Assembly (NCBI GenBank): GCA_002367815.1
Contig: DFDG01000118.1
Location: forward strand, 1-10,958
Direction of reading: 5' to 3'
DNA from: Opitutaceae bacterium UBA3033
GTDB lineage: Bacteria; Verrucomicrobiota; Verrucomicrobiia; Opitutales; Opitutaceae
DNA: 10,958 nucleotides
Numbering within the stretch: the first letter of the stretch is position 1; every line of letters starts with the position of its first letter. Below are positions 7,295 through 10,958 of this stretch, in pieces. Position numbers and translations under genes: made by a program. The notes under the pieces are model-generated. The model was given only the letters and a program-made list of their open reading frames with translations. It was not told the origin of the DNA and ran no database searches.

Positions 7295-7783
7295 TTAAGG
7301 AGCGACGTTGAGTCGCGAGCTTTCGGCCTCGTCCTGTTCCAGCAGATAGCCCTGATCCTTGTAGCAACGCAGTTGAAAATGCGTCGCCGTTGAGAGCACG
7401 CCTTCGATGGTCGACAGCTTACCCGAGACAAAACTGGCAACCTTTTGCAACGAGGTGCCTTTGACAAAAACTAGCAGATCATAGCCACCAGACATCAGGT
7501 AACATGATTCCACTTCGTCGAAACGGCTGATCCGTTCCGCGAGGCGGTTGAATCCCCCGCCACGTTCAGGCGTAATGCGGACTTCGATCACGGCCCGAAC
7601 GGCAGCGGCTTCGGCGGCCTCGCGCGACAGATCGAGCACGGGACGCCAGCCGAGGAAGACTTTCTCTTTTTTCAGCTGTTCCAGATGCTGATTAATCTCG
7701 GATTCCGACAAACCAGCCACCTGCGCCATTTGCGCCGGGGACAGGCTGCCGCCTTCGATCAAGAGCTTGAGAACAGGATTCAT
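7295..7783 (-). CDS. Lrp/AsnC family transcriptional regulator
   Basis: A 162-residue DNA-binding regulator of the feast/famine (Lrp/AsnC) family. These form octamers or dimers and sense amino acids through the C-terminal RAM domain. Residues 1-50 form a winged helix-turn-helix (SPAQMAQVAGLSESEINQHL, ending FLGWRPVLD). A linker follows, then the RAM domain (about 65-140) with the typical FDEVESCYLMSGGYDLLVFV and a ligand-facing IEGVLSTATHF. The start is ATG at 7783; a TTG six codons upstream is in frame but is a poorer choice, and neither has a clear ribosome binding site. It is the first gene of the minus-strand run and directly precedes an aminotransferase, so control of amino-acid metabolism by the transaminase substrate is a natural inference. 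Lrp proteins usually regulate themselves; the inverted repeat just upstream is a candidate site. Confidence 0.92.
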   Translation of the reverse strand: MNPVLKLLIEGGSLSPAQMAQVAGLSESEINQHLEQLKKEKVFLGWRPVLDLSREAAEAAAVRAVIEVRITPERGGGFNRLAERISRFDEVESCYLMSGGYDLLVFVKGTSLQKVASFVSGKLSTIEGVLSTATHFQLRCYKDQGYLLEQDEAESSRLNVAP

Positions 7784-7816
7784 ATGGAGTAATAGTGACA
7801 AAGACCTCCCAAACTA

Positions 7817-7856
7817 ATCCACACTAATTTTGATCGACCGTAAAAATAGCGTGGAT
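7817..7856. promoter_or_regulatory. 15-bp imperfect inverted repeat in the divergent lrp-ffh control region
   Basis: Left arm 7817-7831 (ATCCACACTAATTTT) and right arm 7842-7856 (AAAAATAGCGTGGAT) pair at 13 of 15 positions around a 10-nt spacer. It sits 33 nt upstream of both the lrp start and the ffh start, in the only region that can hold both divergent promoters. Lrp/AsnC operators are typically about 15-bp, partly symmetric and AT-rich in the centre, so the pair could bind the adjacent regulator. A TTGATC at 7830-7835 is a possible -35 for ffh, but I see no good -10. An RNA hairpin in a leader is the alternative. Confidence 0.5.
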
Positions 7857-7889
7857 ATGCAGCATTTGGCGGTTTGAATAGGTGCTTTC

Positions 7890-9239
7890 ATGTTTGAATC
7901 ACTTACCGATAAACTAGGCGGCGCACTCCGTAAACTCCGTGGTGTGGGCCGCTTGTCCGAAGAAAATATGGCCGATGCACTCAAGGAAGTGCGCACCGCC
8001 CTGCTCTCTGCTGATGTTCATTTCAAAGTTGCCCGCGAGTTCACTGATCGCGTGCAGGCTGAATGCCTAGGCCAAGATGTGCTTAAATCAGTTACCCCAG
8101 GCCAGCAAATCATCAAGATCATCAACGACGAATTGGTGAAATTGCTGGGCCAAGGCACCACTGCGATCTCCGATCATCGACCACTCAGAATTATGATGGT
8201 TGGTCTGCACGGTTCCGGTAAAACGACCACATCGGCCAAACTCGGCAAACTCCTCAAAAAACGCGGCTACAAACCCCTCGTGGCTGCCTGTGATATCTAC
8301 CGACCGGCTGCCATCGACCAACTCGAAATTCTGGCCAAACAGGAGGATCTGGCCTTTTACGCCGATCGCAATTCCAAGGATGTATCCGCCATCGGCAGCG
8401 CTGCACTCAACACGGCCAAAGCTGCCGAGTGCGACGCCATAATTTTTGACACCGCCGGTCGTCTGCAAATCGACACCGACTTGATCGAGGAGATCAAGCA
8501 GCTCCGCGCCAAAATCCAGCCCGACGAAGTTTTCCTCGTTGCTGACGGCGCACTTGGGCAGGAGGCCGTGAATGTCGCCAAGGCATTTCATGACGCTGTC
8601 CAACTCACCGGATTGATTCTCACCAAACTCGATGGGGATGCCCGTGGTGGCGCGGCTCTTTCCATCAAGTCCATCACTGGCGTGCCCATCAAGTTTGTGG
8701 GCACCGGTGAAAAAACCGAGGACTTCGACACCTTCTATCCCGATCGCCTTGCCTCTCGTATCTTGGGTATGGGTGATGTCGTCTCACTGGTTGAAAAAGC
8801 GCAGGAGAATATCGATCAAGTGGAAGCCGAGCGCATGGCCGAGAAGATGCGCAAGGCAGACTTCGATTTGGAGGACTTCCTTTCTCAAATGCAGCAGGTC
8901 AAGAAAATGGGCTCCATGCAGAGCATCATGGGCATGATCCCCGGGATGAGTGGCGTCCAACTGCCGGACGATTCCGAAAAACAGATCGGCCGCACCGAGG
9001 CTATAATCTACTCCATGACCAAACAGGAACGGCGGAAGCCAATGATTTTGAATGGCAGTCGTCGCCAACGCATCGCCAACGGCGCCGGCGTAAAAATCGT
9101 CGAGGTGAATCAACTCATCAAACAATTCCAACAGATGCAGAAAATGATGAAGATGATGAAAGGCGGGGGTTCCAAGAAGATGATGCGCCAGATGGAAGCT
9201 ATGCGAGCCAAGGGCGGCGGCGATTTTCCCGGTATGTGA
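7890..9239 (+). CDS. ffh: Signal recognition particle protein Ffh (SRP54)
   Basis: Ffh is the protein part of the bacterial SRP. It binds 4.5S RNA and the signal sequence of emerging membrane proteins, then docks with FtsY to bring the ribosome to SecYEG. The 449 residues contain the helical N domain (1-90) and the G domain, with G1 GLHGSGKTTTSAKLG (105-119), DTAGR (187-191), TKLDGDARGGAALS (245-258) and the GTGEKTEDF closing loop (271-279). The Met-rich M domain follows (about 325-449), with GSMQSIMGMIPGM, SMTKQERRKP and SRRQRIANGAG for RNA binding, and KMMKMMKGGG near the end. A His replaces the usual Gln in G1 (GLHGSGKT), a mild change. AGGTG (7880-7884) is a fair ribosome binding site 5 nt before the ATG. 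rpsP and trmD, common followers of ffh, are absent; a non-coding stretch of about 300 bases comes next. Confidence 0.98.
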   Translation: MFESLTDKLGGALRKLRGVGRLSEENMADALKEVRTALLSADVHFKVAREFTDRVQAECLGQDVLKSVTPGQQIIKIINDELVKLLGQGTTAISDHRPLRIMMVGLHGSGKTTTSAKLGKLLKKRGYKPLVAACDIYRPAAIDQLEILAKQEDLAFYADRNSKDVSAIGSAALNTAKAAECDAIIFDTAGRLQIDTDLIEEIKQLRAKIQPDEVFLVADGALGQEAVNVAKAFHDAVQLTGLILTKLDGDARGGAALSIKSITGVPIKFVGTGEKTEDFDTFYPDRLASRILGMGDVVSLVEKAQENIDQVEAERMAEKMRKADFDLEDFLSQMQQVKKMGSMQSIMGMIPGMSGVQLPDDSEKQIGRTEAIIYSMTKQERRKPMILNGSRRQRIANGAGVKIVEVNQLIKQFQQMQKMMKMMKGGGSKKMMRQMEAMRAKGGGDFPGM

Positions 9240-9288
9240 CGCGTCAATACGTTCCAGCGGGCTTCATCCGCATAGTTGGTTCCAATCC

Positions 9289-9378
9289 TTTGCCTATTTA
9301 AGCGATGAACTCGCTGAGAGCCGATGACAGTAATTCCCGCTGATTTGAAGGAATTTAGTGGGAATAAGAAAAGGCAAA
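9289..9378. other. Branched inverted-repeat structure in the non-coding stretch after ffh
   Basis: The stretch 9240-9547 holds no gene I can support. Within it three inverted repeats nest. An outer pair is TTTGCCT (9289-9295) with AGGCAAA (9372-9378). Inside it are a 5-bp hairpin AGCGA/TCGCT (9301-9305, 9311-9315) and a 9-bp stem ATTCCCGCT/AGTGGGAAT (9333-9341, 9357-9365, one G-U pair). Together they would fold as a closed three-way RNA on the plus strand. No U-run follows either side. It does not carry the SRP RNA tetraloop region (GGAAGCAGCCA-like), so it is not the 4.5S RNA. It could be an ffh 3' UTR structure, a small RNA, or coincidence. Confidence 0.3.
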
Positions 9379-9471
9379 TTAAACGTCCCCGTGGAGTTTG
9401 ATTTGGATTGATGATTCATGCGTCGATTAGCTACTTCGCCGCATTGCATTATCCGTGGTGCCTCTTGAGTC

Positions 9472-9490
9472 GTGAAGTCCCTTCACTTTT
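9472..9490 (+). terminator. Weak intrinsic terminator, probable end of the ffh transcript
   Basis: A 6-bp perfect stem GTGAAG (9472-9477) with CTTCAC (9481-9486) has a 3-nt loop and runs straight into TTTT (9487-9490). The stem is short and the U-run is only four long. Its placement right before a promoter-like pair supports a boundary between two transcription units. Confidence 0.4.
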
Positions 9491-9517
9491 GAGATCGGTC
9501 TCGTCACAATCTATTTT
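9489..9517 (+). promoter_or_regulatory. Candidate sigma70 promoter for the 9548-10958 transcription unit
   Basis: TTGAGA (9489-9494, 5 of 6 matches to the -35 consensus) and TATTTT (9512-9517, 4 of 6 matches to the -10) are separated by exactly 17 nt. Transcription would begin near 9524, about 24 nt before the ATG at 9548. The spacer opens with GAGATCGGTCTC (9491-9502), a near-palindrome overlapping the -35 that could be an operator. Confidence 0.45.
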
Positions 9518-9547
9518 ACCGAAAGCTATTAGCTAGAAAGTTTGTCC

Positions 9548-9802
9548 ATGAATGGTCACCTGGCTCAGTTTCAGGCGGTCATGTCAATAGCCGTTGAGGT
9601 AGAAAAACAGATTCACGCCGAGGTGGTTGTGGCAATCGATGAGCACGTTGCTATTATGTTTGACGGAACCAAAGTTCCACATTGTGAAATTGGATGTAAA
9701 GCATGTTTCATGAGTATTGACGGAAGATCCCGACCAGCTTGCTTCGTCTGCCCCCATCGAGCGCTTTTTCCTCCCACCCCACCCAAGCACGCTTATTCAT
9801 GA
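9548..9802 (+). CDS. Small cysteine-rich hypothetical ORF, ATGA-coupled to the next gene
   Basis: An 84-residue reading frame that I do not recognise. Residues 1-45 look like a small alpha/beta segment (VMSIAVEVEK, then EVVVAIDEHVAIMFDG). Residues 45-70 hold five cysteines and flanking histidines: HCEIGCKAC (Cys46, Cys50, Cys53, a CX3CX2C pattern) and CFVCPH (Cys65, Cys68, His70), which could bind zinc or an iron-sulfur cluster. The tail is Pro-rich. CX3CX2C is the radical SAM signature, but those enzymes are far larger, so that identity is not claimed. In favour of a real gene: a promoter-like pair 30 nt upstream, and a stop that overlaps the next gene's ATG by 4 nt. Against: no clear ribosome binding site, mixed codon third positions, and no recognised family. 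A TTG at 9542 could add two residues. The overlapping minus-strand frame looks no better. Confidence 0.35.
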   Translation: MNGHLAQFQAVMSIAVEVEKQIHAEVVVAIDEHVAIMFDGTKVPHCEIGCKACFMSIDGRSRPACFVCPHRALFPPTPPKHAYS

Positions 9803-10674
9803 TGGTCCCTCCGTCCGCCCGTCTGACCAAATCGGTTCGCCGCTTGCTCATGGGCTGGCTGCTGTTGACCTTCGCTCTCGGCACAACGCTCGCCGAGCCT
9901 ACCCCTCCGTCAAGGGACCATGGGTGGCAGCTGATCCAACGGTATCAATTTGCCCAAGCCCAACGCCAGTTTACCGGAGGACGCGGGGAAAACGCGGACC
10001 CGCAGCAACGCGATCTGCGGCTGGGCACGGCCCTCGCCACCCTGAATAATCTCGCGTTAAAATCGCATGATCGCGAACACTCCCTGGCAGAGCTCCAGTC
10101 TTTGTGGGACACCCGCGGAGGGTCACCCGATCAAGCCGGTCTGTGGGCCGGTTACCTCTTGGGCCGATGGAGCCAAAACTACACCTCACCCATCGAATTT
10201 GATCAGGCCCTCGATTGGTTTCAGCACACCGCTGTGGCAGGAGTAGACGCTTATATCGCGCAGTTGGCGCGACTCAAAGTCACCGGACTCTGGCTCTACG
10301 CGCCTCTTGCAAACAATCCGGATATTGCCACAAGACTCTCCGAAGCGAGGGCAGCAGGTTCAGCCATCCATGACCGGGGGCTCCGCATCAGTTACCTCCT
10401 GCTGTTGATTGATGGACTGCTCCTTCATCAAGCCGATCACCACGAGGTTCTCGCACGATTGGAGGAAGTCTGGGCACTCGACATACCCGAAACCAAACCT
10501 CGCGCCAAAACGTTGTGTCAGTTGGGCACCTTGTCCGCCATGACCGGACATAGCGAGCAGGCTATACATTACTATCGCCAATTCCTCCGGGAATACCCGA
10601 TCAGCATCCGCTCTCAACTCGTGCGCGACAGGTTGGCCGAGCTGATCACAACCACTGACGGGGCCCAACCATGA
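9799..10674 (+). CDS. Secreted TPR-like helical-repeat protein
   Basis: A 291-residue exported protein made mostly of helices. Residues 1-32 are a signal peptide: basic KSVRR, hydrophobic LLMGWLLLTFALGTT, cleavage near TLA|EP. The body has paired amphipathic helices. The clearest TPR-type unit is near the C-terminus (about 235-268: AKTLCQLGTLSAMTGHSEQA, then IHYYRQFLREYP), and a likely earlier one is at about 41-58 (GWQLIQRYQFAQAQRQF). The start is one of two tandem ATGs (9799, 9802); an in-frame TTG at 9739 would put 20 residues ahead of the signal peptide and is rejected. It overlaps the small ORF upstream and the solute-binding gene downstream by ATGA, so all three should be co-translated. 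A role as periplasmic partner or scaffold of the ABC importer is inferred from context only. No enzyme motif is seen. Confidence 0.75.
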   Translation: MMVPPSARLTKSVRRLLMGWLLLTFALGTTLAEPTPPSRDHGWQLIQRYQFAQAQRQFTGGRGENADPQQRDLRLGTALATLNNLALKSHDREHSLAELQSLWDTRGGSPDQAGLWAGYLLGRWSQNYTSPIEFDQALDWFQHTAVAGVDAYIAQLARLKVTGLWLYAPLANNPDIATRLSEARAAGSAIHDRGLRISYLLLLIDGLLLHQADHHEVLARLEEVWALDIPETKPRAKTLCQLGTLSAMTGHSEQAIHYYRQFLREYPISIRSQLVRDRLAELITTTDGAQP

Positions 10675-10958
10675 TTGACTTCTTCCGCCGTTTCAAAATT
10701 TGGAGCCAGTTCCTGCTGCTGTTCGTCATCTTCGGGCTCTGCACCTACATCATCATTTCCCGAAAGGCTGAAACACAAAATGGTAAAATTATTTTGCGGG
10801 TCTCGCACCTCTTTAAGGAACCCTCCGCCGATGCTGCCATGGAAGCCATCGGCCAAGCCTACAGTAAGCTCCATCCCGAGGTTTCGGTTATTTTCCTCAA
10901 GGTGCCTGGGAGCATCTTTCTCCAATGGTTTCGCACGCAGCTCATTTCCGATACGCCA
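10671..10958 (+). CDS. Membrane-anchored ABC sugar-type solute-binding protein, N-terminal part (3' end outside window)
   Basis: The frame opens at ATG 10671 and stays open for 96 codons to the window edge. Residues 1-33 are a short basic segment (FFRRFKIW) and one transmembrane helix (FLLLFVIFGLCTYIII). From about residue 39 the protein reads like the start of a family 1 extracellular solute-binding protein: strand KIILRVSHLF, a helix with AMEAIGQAYSKLHPEVSV, then VPGSIFLQWFRTQLISDTP. This matches the usual first lobe, in which a helix ends in a 'HP-x-V' turn and a 'TQL...TP' segment follows. Such proteins capture sugars outside the inner membrane for an ABC permease. FGLC is a poor lipobox (Leu at -1), so an uncleaved anchor seems more likely than a lipoprotein. 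The start overlaps the TPR gene's stop by 4 nt. Permease genes would be expected downstream. Confidence 0.72.
   Translation, partial: MIDFFRRFKIWSQFLLLFVIFGLCTYIIISRKAETQNGKIILRVSHLFKEPSADAAMEAIGQAYSKLHPEVSVIFLKVPGSIFLQWFRTQLISDTP

Noticed and set aside
8088..8603. Long minus-strand frame inside ffh
   Set aside because: It is antisense to the highly conserved G domain of Ffh, with no start signals; a codon-bias shadow.
9274..9288. GGTTCCAATCC resembling a tRNA T-arm
   Set aside because: The purine after TTC is missing and no acceptor or anticodon stem can be drawn around it.
9584..9790. Minus-strand frame of 68 residues opposite the small Cys-rich ORF
   Set aside because: No recognisable motif, no upstream signals, and it conflicts with the better-placed plus-strand frame that couples to the next gene.
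9739..9798. TTG start upstream of the TPR-like protein
   Set aside because: It would place 20 non-conserved-looking residues before a clean signal peptide; the ATG pair at 9799/9802 fits better.
10614..10925. Minus-strand frame across the TPR/binding-protein junction
   Set aside because: It is the complement of two well-supported plus-strand genes and shows no domain features.

Overview
The window reads as bacterial chromosome of a member of the Verrucomicrobiota, most likely of the Opitutales/Puniceicoccales type. That placement rests on how the SecG, Der, Fmt and ParB sequences read, on the operon pairing of an Lrp-type regulator with a class I aminotransferase ahead of der, and on weak Shine-Dalgarno signals. 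It is my reading and has not been tested by a search. Most of the window is core housekeeping; there is no CRISPR array, insertion sequence, tRNA or rRNA that I can see.

Layout. (1) Positions 1-558, plus strand: the 3' end of a sugar-type ABC transporter ATPase. (2) Positions 603-7783, minus strand: a run of eight genes. In transcription order they are an Lrp/AsnC regulator, a class I aminotransferase, der, fmt, a secreted LysM protein, parB, secG and an exported LolA-like protein. Spacing is tight (a 4-nt overlap, a 1-nt gap, gaps of 6-15 nt) except for short gaps before fmt (about 78 nt), before LysM (about 38 nt) and before secG (about 105-125 nt). A strong intrinsic terminator for secG lies inside the signal-peptide codons of the last gene. 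(3) Positions 7784-7889: a divergent control region with an imperfect 15-bp inverted repeat. (4) Positions 7890-9239, plus strand: ffh, the SRP GTPase. (5) Positions 9240-9547: non-coding sequence with a branched inverted-repeat structure, then a weak terminator directly followed by a sigma70-like promoter. (6) Positions 9548-10958, plus strand: a new transcription unit with a small cysteine-rich ORF, a secreted TPR-like protein and the N-terminus of a membrane-anchored sugar-type solute-binding protein. These three are joined by ATGA overlaps, and the last runs off the window.

How it fits together. The minus-strand block joins translation initiation (Fmt), ribosome assembly (Der), chromosome segregation (ParB), protein export (SecG) and envelope proteins (LysM, LolA-like). 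Ffh, transcribed divergently, delivers membrane proteins to the Sec translocon that SecG belongs to. The right end looks like the start of an ABC uptake operon with two unusual accessory proteins upstream of the binding protein. It is the least explained part of the window and the best place to look for something new.
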